DNA of 50,089 bases from Desulfohalobiaceae bacterium S24 (GTDB taxonomy: Bacteria; Desulfobacterota; Desulfovibrionia; Desulfovibrionales; Desulfothermaceae): NCBI GenBank assembly GCA_011389765.1, contig JAABTT010000019.1:1-50089 (forward strand), in the 5' to 3' direction. How positions within the stretch are numbered: the stretch's first letter is position 1; each line of letters opens with the position of its first letter. The notes beneath the pieces are model-generated. The model searched no databases. It was not told the origin of the DNA and saw only the letters and a list, made by a program, of their open reading frames with translations. The position numbers were made by a program, and so were the translations under genes. Positions 1 to 7,600 of the stretch are shown here, in pieces.

Positions 1-1
1 T

Positions 2-790
2 TCCGGTCCCAGCGTGCTTGTGGAATATCAGGACAAACAGTTTCTGGTAGACTGCGGCCCTTCATCCATAAACAGTTTGATGAAACTGAATGTTAGGCCG
101 GAAAAAATAACAAATATGCTGTTTACCCACCATCATGCCGACCACAACGCCGACTATGTTTCCTTTGCCATCGGTGGGTGGGGTATGCCGAAAGGGCGGC
201 GTAAATTGAATCTTGTCGGACCTGTCGGCACCGAAGCACTCCATCAAATGGTATTGACTTTCTATGAAACCGATCTGGATTACCGCACAAAGATGGTTGG
301 TTTTCCCGAGGACGGTATCCGCTCAAATGTGAATATCCATGAACTGCAAGGAGGGGGGGAAACTTTTGAATTGAATGGTATCACCATCAACACGTTGCAG
401 GTTCCCCATACAGTTGAAACCTATGCGTATCGGTTTGATGCAGGCGGGCAATCGGTTGTGATTTCAGGGGATCTGACATACACGGAGCAATTTGCACCTT
501 TTGCCTATGGGGCGGATATCATCATTTTTGACGGACAGATGTCTGTGGACTTCAGCAATTTTTCCCCTGAAACGGCTGAGGCAGCCCGGCAGGCCTTGCT
601 GAAATCTCATATTTCAAATAATGAAATTGCGCAAGTTGCGGCTGCCGCATCACCTAAAAAACTGGTTCTCACGCATTTGAGCGGCACTATGAACTTGCAG
701 GAAAATATCGAGTTATACAGAAATGCCGGCTATGATGGTGAAGTCATTGAGGCGTATGATGGTCTGGTTGTCACGCCGGATAGTCAGTGA
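2..790 (+). CDS. MBL-fold metallo-hydrolase (RNase Z-like), 5' end outside window
   Basis: This is a metallo-beta-lactamase-fold hydrolase of the RNase Z/PhnP-like type, likely cytoplasmic and binding two metal ions. The first metal motif, HHHADH, is about 39 residues after the GTG at position 14. Later ligands are a His in the PHTVETYAYR stretch, an Asp in SGDLTY and a His in LTHLSG. The reading frame is open to the very edge of the window, and the residues before the GTG (SGPS) look like the usual N-terminal family sequence, so the true start lies upstream and the GTG is probably not the initiator. The substrate cannot be told from sequence. It is one of the few plus-strand genes here and has no obvious partner. 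Confidence 0.85.
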   Translation, partial: SGPSVLVEYQDKQFLVDCGPSSINSLMKLNVRPEKITNMLFTHHHADHNADYVSFAIGGWGMPKGRRKLNLVGPVGTEALHQMVLTFYETDLDYRTKMVGFPEDGIRSNVNIHELQGGGETFELNGITINTLQVPHTVETYAYRFDAGGQSVVISGDLTYTEQFAPFAYGADIIIFDGQMSVDFSNFSPETAEAARQALLKSHISNNEIAQVAAAASPKKLVLTHLSGTMNLQENIELYRNAGYDGEVIEAYDGLVVTPDSQ

Positions 791-809
791 CCTCCGGCAA
801 AGCCGGGGG
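791..809 (+). terminator. short stem-loop after the MBL hydrolase
   Basis: CCGGC and GCCGG pair around an AAA loop directly after the TGA stop, with two further C-G pairs beyond a mismatch. There is no run of T after the stem, so its role as a terminator is weakly supported. Confidence 0.35.
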
Positions 810-822
810 TTACCATGATTAA

Positions 823-1572
823 TTATTGTGACTTCACCGACATGAGCGGATTTTTCTTAGAGTGACGATTTTGGCACCAAAATGGTGATTCTAAGATATC
901 AACAGGGCCTGATTTTAGACATTTATACTGAAATTCAAGCATGGTAGAGAGGTCCGACCCCGGCCCCAGGCGGCACTTGATGCTCAGGTCGTTTTCCGAA
1001 TATTCATCCTTGAGGCCGAGAAACTTCAGGACATAAGGGTCCTTGACGGCTTCCTCGGCTCTGACCGGACCGGGTTTCTGTTTCTTCCGCTCTTTCGTCA
1101 GCAAGGCGGCCTTGTCTCTTGACAGGGACATGCGCTCATAAAACTGGCTGTCGATCTGCCGCTGCAACTGCCGCACCGACCAGCCTCCGCCCAAGGCCTC
1201 GGCATGGTAGAATTGCCTGGCCTCATCCGAGCGGCAACGGCGGGTAAGAAGGACATAATGGGACCAGGAAAGTGGAAAGGCGGCCATCAGGTCATCAAGA
1301 GGGAAAATCCGAGACTGCGTTCCGGATTTTTCCGGCGCGGCCAATTCCCGCGACGCTGTCTCGGAAATTGCCGGTTCCATATAGGCCAGATAGAAAAGAC
1401 GCATGCTCTCCAGGTTGTCCACGGAAAATCCCCGGCCAAACCGTTTACCCAGATCAGAGGAAAGCCGCTGCAGCAACTGCTCCCCATAACCGGCCCGCTC
1501 CTTGCCGGCCTGTTTGATAAGCATTAATTTAGCATGTTCCCGATGACTTTCAACAAAGCAAAAGTTCCTCAA
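823..1572 (-). pseudogene. DUF1016 (YhcG-type) protein remnant
   Basis: The middle of the 249-residue reading frame is clearly DUF1016/YhcG-like: it carries the N-terminal-domain phrases RFGRGFSVDNL, MRLFYLAY and GGGWSVRQLQRQI and the linker KDPYVLKFLGLKDEYSENDL that leads into the PDDEXK nuclease domain. The sequence diverges just after that linker, so the nuclease domain is missing. The family's first 40-50 residues are also absent and replaced by an unrelated start. Family members are about 330-380 residues long. I infer a gene cut at both ends, most likely by a mobile element on the 823 side, and read it as a non-functional remnant next to several toxin-antitoxin genes. Confidence 0.65.
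828..885. mobile_element. possible insertion-sequence end (remnant)
   Basis: The DUF1016 similarity stops close to this stretch, which contains a small palindrome, ATTTTGG-CA-CCAAAAT. The style of the sequence recalls terminal repeats of IS21-like elements, but I cannot confirm that from memory and there is no transposase beside it. The call rests mainly on where the gene breaks. Confidence 0.25.
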
Positions 1573-1623
1573 TCCGACATGCTTTTAGGCGTCTGCTCAA
1601 ATGACTTGTTCGCCAAGGTCGAT

Positions 1624-1824
1624 TTATTCCATTGTCTCAGCGATTTTTATGTTACCCCTGAGCAAGTCGTTCACAACTGAAGATCGATCAAGGCCTTTCT
1701 TGGAAGCGATCTGATCCACAAAGGTTGAAACCTCCTCATCGAGATATATGGGAATGTTCAGTTTCATGTTTGCACGATAAAACTTGCCTCTTTCGCCTTT
1801 CGAAAAATCGTATTCTTTTCTCAT
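1624..1824 (-). CDS. brnA: BrnA-like antitoxin
   Basis: A 66-residue protein beginning MRKEYDFSKGERGKFYR, the typical opening of BrnA/CopG-type antitoxins. A ribbon-helix-helix core follows (KLNIPIYLDEEVSTFVDQIA, then KKGLDRSSVVNDLL). Such antitoxins bind and neutralise the partner toxin and repress the shared promoter. It lies 2 bp downstream of the BrnT-like gene, which is the usual toxin-first brnTA order. The antitoxin itself looks intact. Confidence 0.75.
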   Translation of the reverse strand: MRKEYDFSKGERGKFYRANMKLNIPIYLDEEVSTFVDQIASKKGLDRSSVVNDLLRGNIKIAETME

Positions 1825-1826
1825 GC

Positions 1827-2135
1827 TTAATCACCGTAATTTTTTGTTTCTTTTTTCGTAGCCTTTCGGCTTGAAATAATTTTGATCGTGATTTCTTCTT
1901 CACTCTCTTCACGGAAAGTATGGTTCACAATCAGCAATCTTCCCTTCTCTGAGATACCCATAGTTATCCATCGGTCTTCGATTTCGCTGTGGTCTGGATC
2001 AAATATGGAAAGTGCGTTCACCAAGGGGGTCACCTCCCACACAGTGAAGAGCCAAACCCGGAAAGAGGCCATGAGCCCCCTGGATTTCTGATTGGAAATT
2101 GCTACTAACTTTCCAAACAAATATGGGCTTGTCAA
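1827..2135 (-). CDS. brnT: BrnT-like toxin with aberrant N-terminus
   Basis: The C-terminal two thirds match BrnT ribonuclease toxins: SIFDPDHSEIEDRWITMGISEKGRLLIVNHTF is the expected core (positions about 44-75), and IIKISSRKAT-type residues follow near the end. The expected first part, with its FEWDxxK...KHGVSFEEA pattern, is unrecognisable. Another frame contains a GDPL fragment, as if a frameshift had occurred around 2030-2090. The toxin may therefore be inactive while the antitoxin is kept. Family membership is sure; activity is not. Confidence 0.6.
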   Translation of the reverse strand: MTSPYLFGKLVAISNQKSRGLMASFRVWLFTVWEVTPLVNALSIFDPDHSEIEDRWITMGISEKGRLLIVNHTFREESEEEITIKIISSRKATKKETKNYGD

Positions 2136-2260
2136 GCAATACTTTGCAATAATAGAGAAAAAATTGGCACTTCCGGTTATTGTGTACCTGGGTACGAGAA
2201 GGATACCGGGAAGAGAAGAATATTGAAAAAATTTTCAGATTGACAGGCGACCACCATTCT

Positions 2261-2639
2261 CTATCGCCTATAGCTGTCAAACTGCCAGAACCGTCCAGGA
2301 GCAAGGATAGGCAACCCTTGGTATTCCGCGAGATCGAGTAGGTCCTTGTCACCAGTAACGATACAGTCTGCTGAAGTTGCTACGGCTAGCGCCAATACGT
2401 TGTCGTCATCGCGGTCACGGCAGACTCGCTCAGACAGCGGCTTCGGTGAATGCAGAACCGCGCGGTTGCGGACAAGCGCGGTAGCGGCCGCAGCCTCTTC
2501 GGCCGTGAACCCGAAATTCGATACCAGTTTGGTCTCGAACTCGTTGAGGATGAAGTCTGAGATGAGTATGGTGTGTCTGAGAGCGCAGTGCTCCAGCAGT
2601 TCATGGCAGGTGCCGCGAGCTATGAAAGCGGCAATGAGG
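2261..2639 (-). pseudogene. PIN-domain toxin lacking its N-terminus
   Basis: The translation from about LIAAFIARGTCHELLEH to the end is a PIN-domain nuclease of the 'putative toxin, PIN family' type. It keeps the second acidic cluster (RDRDDDNVLALA) and the late Asp (VTGDKDLLDL). The usual opening, with the first catalytic Asp in a VLDTNVLV-type strand, is missing: PIN homology begins exactly where the upstream RelE-like gene ends. Upstream of 2640 the frame reads antisense-like RelE DNA. I infer a recombination junction that fused a complete relBE-like pair to a truncated PIN gene. Confidence 0.65.
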
Positions 2640-2900
2640 TTAGATTTCGCCTTTGTAAACATCCTTACGATTGCCGATTCTGAGGATAAGGATATCAAGA
2701 CCCAACAGGGCATAGATCACCCTATAGTCACCGACGCGGTACTTGCGAAGCCCGGCAAACTGACCCTTGAGCACAGGATTGGATTCAGGCTGCTTGATCA
2801 GATCCTTCTCAATGAGGTCAAGGATTCGTTTCGCCTCGGGCTTTGATAGCTTCTTGAGGTCGCGGTGGATCGACTTCTTGTAGACAATATTATAGGCCAA
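2640..2900 (-). CDS. relE: RelE/ParE-family toxin
   Basis: An 86-residue RelE-type mRNA interferase. It has the family pattern MAYNIVYKKSIHRDLKKL, then KDLIKQPESNPVLKGQFAGLRKYRVGDYR-type residues and the C-terminal RIGNRKDVYK. Basic residues suited to RNA cleavage are kept. It overlaps the antitoxin gene by 11 bp, which implies translational coupling. The stop codon is the exact boundary with the truncated PIN gene. Confidence 0.85.
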   Translation of the reverse strand: MAYNIVYKKSIHRDLKKLSKPEAKRILDLIEKDLIKQPESNPVLKGQFAGLRKYRVGDYRVIYALLGLDILILRIGNRKDVYKGEI

Positions 2901-3108
2901 GAGACTTCCTCATCTCTTTGGCTGAAATAACTTCATCCCCCTTGTCATGGAGCCGGTCCAGGGCGATCTGGAGATCCGCGAAATCCTCGATATAGGACTC
3001 CAGGGCCTTCTGGATGATGAAAGAGCGAGGTCTTTCGGTCTCTTTGGCTATACTATCGAGTTGGCTGGCAAGATTCTTGGGAAGCCGTACTGATATCGCT
3101 GTATTCAT
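2890..3108 (-). CDS. ribbon-helix-helix antitoxin (RelB/CopG type)
   Basis: A 72-residue protein with an N-terminal ribbon-helix-helix (AISVRLPKNLASQLDSIAKE, then RPRSFIIQKALESYIED) and an acidic, helical C-terminal tail suited to wrapping the toxin. The start is preceded by AGGAGGTG in gene orientation (positions about 3112-3119), a strong ribosome-binding site. It is the first gene of the pair and probably autoregulates the operon. Confidence 0.85.
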   Translation of the reverse strand: MNTAISVRLPKNLASQLDSIAKETERPRSFIIQKALESYIEDFADLQIALDRLHDKGDEVISAKEMRKSLGL

Positions 3109-3207
3109 AATGCACCTCCTGTCATTTATGTATTAAAATGTATGCAGGAATGTCTGTTTTGTCAAATAGATTTTCGAACGAAGTTCGATTTATGGCTAGG
3201 CGAATGT

Positions 3208-4005
3208 TCAGCATGATTGGCTGGTTTTGACCTCCCTGAGAATTGAACGGATTTCGTCGGGACATTCGGACAAAACTTTGGCACAATAGCTTGTAATGGA
3301 CCTTTTGACCTGTTCCGCAGGGGGAAAATCCGGATAGGCGGGCAACAGAGCGCAGGAAAAATCAATTCTGGGAAAGGCCATTTCCTGATCCAGATTGTAG
3401 CGCAGCGGCACCCCGACGATGGCTTCCTTCTCCGAGCCTTCGATATCGAACTGCTTGGAGAATTGCAGCATCTGCGTCGGCGAGTTGTATTGATTGGCCT
3501 GCTCAATCCGTTCGTTCACCTCCCGACAGAGGCGTTCCAGCTGGTGGTAATGCACCGTGATCCGCTTTCGGCGGGGATCTTCGGGATCGTTGAAATAGCG
3601 GCCGTGCATATAGGCCCGAGCCTCCTGCACGAAGCTGGCGTAGGCGGCTCGAACCACTTTGGCGTATCGATTCTTCAACGACATCCCGAAAGGGACCCGG
3701 AGCTGTCCAAGATCCGTTGCGGACTCCGGCCCAGGTTCCGGGACCCGGTTTGAATCGACCCCTAGAGCTTGGTAAAAGCCGGATACGATGTCATCCTTGC
3801 CCCTACACAGCAAAAAATGGAGTTCGGCCTGACGACAGGCAAGCACTTCCTGAATCCGGCGCAGCCTCTTTACCTTCTCCTGATACAACTGGACAGCGTG
3901 TTCAATATCCCGCCGCTGCCCAAAGAATGTATCGGCAGCCTCCTGGAGGGTCTCCTCCACAAGGGATTCGCTCAGATTGCCGGTTTTCCCCTTCTGTTTT
4001 TTCAT
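3208..4005 (-). CDS. hypothetical protein, 265 residues
   Basis: I do not recognise a family. The N-terminal 70 residues are charged and probably helical or coiled coil (SESLVEETLQEAADTFFGQ, then YQEKVKRLRRIQEVLACRQ). A central part rich in His, Tyr and Arg follows (MHGRYFNDPEDPRRKRITVHYHQLERL), then a C-terminal segment with several Cys. There is no signal peptide or membrane segment. Codon use resembles the neighbouring genes, which supports a real gene. It stands alone between the toxin-antitoxin patch and a repeat-rich spacer. Confidence 0.6.
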   Translation of the reverse strand: MKKQKGKTGNLSESLVEETLQEAADTFFGQRRDIEHAVQLYQEKVKRLRRIQEVLACRQAELHFLLCRGKDDIVSGFYQALGVDSNRVPEPGPESATDLGQLRVPFGMSLKNRYAKVVRAAYASFVQEARAYMHGRYFNDPEDPRRKRITVHYHQLERLCREVNERIEQANQYNSPTQMLQFSKQFDIEGSEKEAIVGVPLRYNLDQEMAFPRIDFSCALLPAYPDFPPAEQVKRSITSYCAKVLSECPDEIRSILREVKTSQSC

Positions 4006-4078
4006 AATTCAGACTTCGTACACCTGTACCAATTATGAGCGTTAACTGCTCAAAATGATGAATTTGACTTCAAAATTG

Positions 4079-4287
4079 GACATTCATTTGGTGTTAGGTG
4101 TCGGGTGTCAGCCCCGCCTCTGGCCGCAGACGTCCAGTTTGATCGAAAAAGAAACTTTGGGTCACCTCCTCCGTCATTCCGGCTAAAGAACGTCATCCCG
4201 GACCCCGATCCGGGACCGGAATCCAGACTGAAAAAGCTGGACCCCGGCCTACGCCGGGGTGACGGAGAAAAAGCAAGTTTCATACCA
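4079..4287. repeat. composite REP-like element, copy A
   Basis: Copy A shares its left part (the GGCCGCAGACGTCCAGTTTG stretch and the run up to CCTCCGTCATTCCGG) with copy B at 24730. The right hairpin, CCCCGGCCTACGCCGGGG, is the form seen in the other copies. The left hairpin has been replaced by a nested one, TCCCGGA...TCCGGGA, at about 4195-4217. It lies in the 687-bp gap between the hypothetical gene and the GlmS-like gene. Confidence 0.75.
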
Positions 4288-4310
4288 GGAAAGGCAAAAT
4301 CCGAAAACTC

Positions 4311-4352
4311 GTATGAAACCTGAAACCTGAAACCTGAAACCTGAAACCAGAC
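4311..4352. repeat. CTGAAAC heptamer tandem repeat
   Basis: The heptamer ACCTGAA/CTGAAAC is repeated about five times in tandem. Two-copy versions of the same heptamer, on the opposite strand, accompany REP copies B (24740), C (29712) and D (49923), so it belongs to the composite element. Confidence 0.8.
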
Positions 4353-4528
4353 ACCTGAAGCCTCAAAAGAGGCAAGAAAAATCAGGAAATGTCCAAAAAT
4401 GAATGCAAATTTTTGCTTTCTGTAAAGAGCTCTGCAATTTGAACGACAGTTGCGATTTTTTTCCTTGGGAACGCATGGTTTTTCGATCACCGGTTCACCG
4501 GTTTCTCTGTTCATTGCATTATTTCCGC

Positions 4529-4681
4529 GTTCCTCCTTCCTTCCGCCTTCCGGGTTCCACGTTCCGTCCTTTCTTCCCTTCTCCCTTCCCCCTTTTCCCT
4601 TCCGCGTTCCTTCCCTTCTCCCTTTCGCGCTCCGCGCTCCACGTTCCACGTTCCACGTTCCGCGTTTCTTCCCTCCCCCGT
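4529..4681. repeat. polypyrimidine tract with degenerate TTCC/ACGTTCC repeats
   Basis: Roughly 150 bp are almost purely C and T on the plus strand, built of TTCC, CTTC and, at 4635-4665, CCACGTT units. It begins just downstream of the stop codon of the 4.5-kb GlmS-like gene. No gene is supported: the reading frames through it are low-complexity. Confidence 0.7.
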
Positions 4682-4692
4682 TCCGCGCTTCT

Positions 4693-7600
4693 TCACCCTT
4701 CTTCCGAGGCCGCAGCCATGGCCGTCCCTACGGCATCCACGGCAAAGGGCAGGAGAAAATCGGAAATGGCTTCTCCGCTGACCCCGTCGCGGAGATCCGG
4801 CAGCAAAAGCAGGTGGCTGACTGGATAATGCCGGATTGAGTCCAATTTCCCGTTTTTGACAAAGTTTTCCTGGGTCAGGAGAACCAAGCGGGCATAGCGG
4901 CAGCCGAAAGCCGAGAGCTCATCCAGGGCCAGTCCCAGAAAGCGTTCACTTCCGGCATCGACGATGATCAGATTGTCATTGCCTACATCATAGTCCGGCC
5001 GGAGTTCGGGAAGATACCAGCTCCCCCTGGCAAAAAAGGGCGAAACAATGGCCTGCGGCTCAAACCCTTCGCTCTGTTCCAGGAAGCGCTCAAGGTTTTT
5101 GCCTCCAAAGTAGCCTGCCTCCCAGGCCTTGACCGGGTCTTCGCCAAAGATCGCCGCCATATTTTTCCGTTCGTCCAGAGCAATAAATTTCGCCTCCACG
5201 CGATCATCCACAGTGACCACCGGTCCATGGGCGCAGGACCCGAATTGATACCACTCCAAGACCCGGGTTCCGGAATGATCGAAGCGGCTGACCCAGGCTA
5301 CGCCGTTGCCCGAGGCCGGGCCAATCAGGAGACCGGTCCGATATTCGGCATTTTTGCGCGACGTTTCATGAATGGCGCCATGCAGTTCACCTGCATTCAA
5401 GACCCGCTCGATGACCAGAGCGCTGAGCTGAAAATGCTCTTTCAGAATACTCGCCTTTTGCGGATCGTAGGCCTCCCAGATGCGAATCAGGAAAAGAGAG
5501 AGCCCGGCGTAGAGCAGGAGATGTTCACAGGAGGAATGCCCTACCAGCAATTCATAACAGCCCAGAGAGGCGCGGAATCGTTCGGCGTGAGCAGGCTGAA
5601 TGGCCGGCCCGAACCATAGAAAGTGTTCCGGGACCTTGGAGAGAATGCTTTCCAGAACAGAGTCTTCAGGCGCTTTGGATGCCAAAACAAAGGCCAGGGT
5701 CTCTTCTGGAAAGACCGGAATCTTCGCCCCGGGGGAATCCACTCTGATAGGGCAGCCCAAAAAGGGACTCCACTGTTTGGCTGCATTCCTGGCCGTGGCC
5801 TCGGCCCCTTTGTCCAGAGGGATGAGAATGATTTCTCCGTCCACCGGCAGTTGTTCCATGATCAGTTCCGCCAGTCGGCTGAAATCTGCCGGCAGTTCAG
5901 AAACAAGGGCCAGCAGAGGTCTGTCGCTTGCCAGTAAAAGACCGATTCCCCGCAGGTCCTTATAGTAGTCACGCTCCCAGGCAAGCCGGGCTCGTTGCTC
6001 CCAGAGGCTGAGGCTTTGCAGCCGATCCTCCAGGTCCTTGGATTCAAGCCCGGCCGACCAGACCTGATTCTTGCGCTCCAACTTCCTGGTCTCGCTGAAA
6101 ATCGTGGGCTGCTTGCCAAAACCGCCTCTGGTCACGGTCACGGATTTAGCCCTGTTTCTTGGAAAATCGCCTTCCATCCGGCCATGGGCCTTTCCGAAAT
6201 AAAACCCGAACCAGGTATACAAAATCAGGTCTATAAACGGCTGCAACAGACTTCTTGTCTGAGGAATCCGGATGATCCGGTCTGCAGCCTGCTCCAGATC
6301 CGGCTGCTCCGACGGAGGCAGACAGGTGCTGACCAGCCAGGGCAGATGCAGGGCGTCCAACTTCTGCACCACCCGCCAGGCCTCCCGGGCCCTGGAGTTG
6401 TTGGTGATATTGACCAGGATCGGGTCATCCCGGCTCCAGTTGCGAAACAGGTCCAGTTCCACATCCCGGTAGTCAAAGGTTTTTCCCATTGAGCGCCAGC
6501 TGTTTTCTTCCAGTTTCATGGCGAATTCCAAGCCCGTGCCCGAGGCATGCAGATCGTCGATGATCACGTGACATTGACTTTGGGCATAGGCGGCAGCCAG
6601 GTGTCTGCACTGGGCATGCATGGATTCCTCGGCAGCGAAATCCGCAAGCAGAGCGGGCAGGTGCCGCATCCCCGTCAGGATGCTCCGGGCCTCAGGGGCA
6701 TCGCCCAGCCTTGCGGCCAGGGATACAGCGAAAAGATCCAGACAAAACAGGACGCAGAGGCTGCTTTTGACCGCAGAAATGGTCACTTCTTCTCCGCTGA
6801 GCGTCTGGATGAGGCCGCCGCTTTTGCGCACCACCAAACCCAGGTCTGCAAAGGGCTTCTCAGTGATGCCCAGGCAGACGACCTGATGCCGAAGAAGCCT
6901 CTTGGCCAGCTGGACCATGTCCGCCGTGGTGCCGGACCAGCTCAAGAGAATGACCAGGTCGTGGTCTGCATTCACGGTCTTGGCGACCTCATCGATTTCC
7001 ACAGGGCTCAGGACCACAATGGTCAATTCCGGAATTATTTCCTGGAGCAGATTTTTGGCAATGGCGGCCATGTTATACGAGGCACCCATGCCGATGCAAA
7101 AAATCCGGCGCAGCTTGGACAGGTCGCGGCCGAAGCGCCTGGCCAGGAGTCGCTCATTGAGATCGAATTTCGGGAGGCCCTCCGGGGAGCCCTCCGGCAG
7201 ATAGGTTTGCAGGATCTGTGTCAGTCGTTCCGGGATTTCGTACAGATGCGATTCATAAAAAGTCTTATCCCGGTCCTTTTTAATCTGGGTCGGGCTCAAC
7301 CGGGTCCAAAAGGGCTCAATATTCGGGGCTGGTTCGCCGTCAAACCCCTTGACAATCAAATTCCGTCCGACGCCCTGTTCAGTGACCGAGGCGGCGATTT
7401 CGGCAAACAGCTCTTCCCCTTCCAGGGGGTAGACCTTGACCCGGAAAACATCCAGGAGCGCCTCCCGGTCGGAGACTGAAGATCGGCCCGGTGTTGCATG
7501 TCCGGCTTGAGAATCGTTGAGATTTTGATTTGGGTTGGCCTCCATGATCCGGCGCAGCTGCCGGGCTTTTTCCTGGATCAGGCTCTGGGGGAACAGGCCG

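Noticed and set aside
6547..7479. Plus-strand open frame of 310 codons opposite the GlmS-like gene
   Set aside because: The minus strand encodes the first isomerase module there. The plus-strand frame is a shadow, like several others over this gene.
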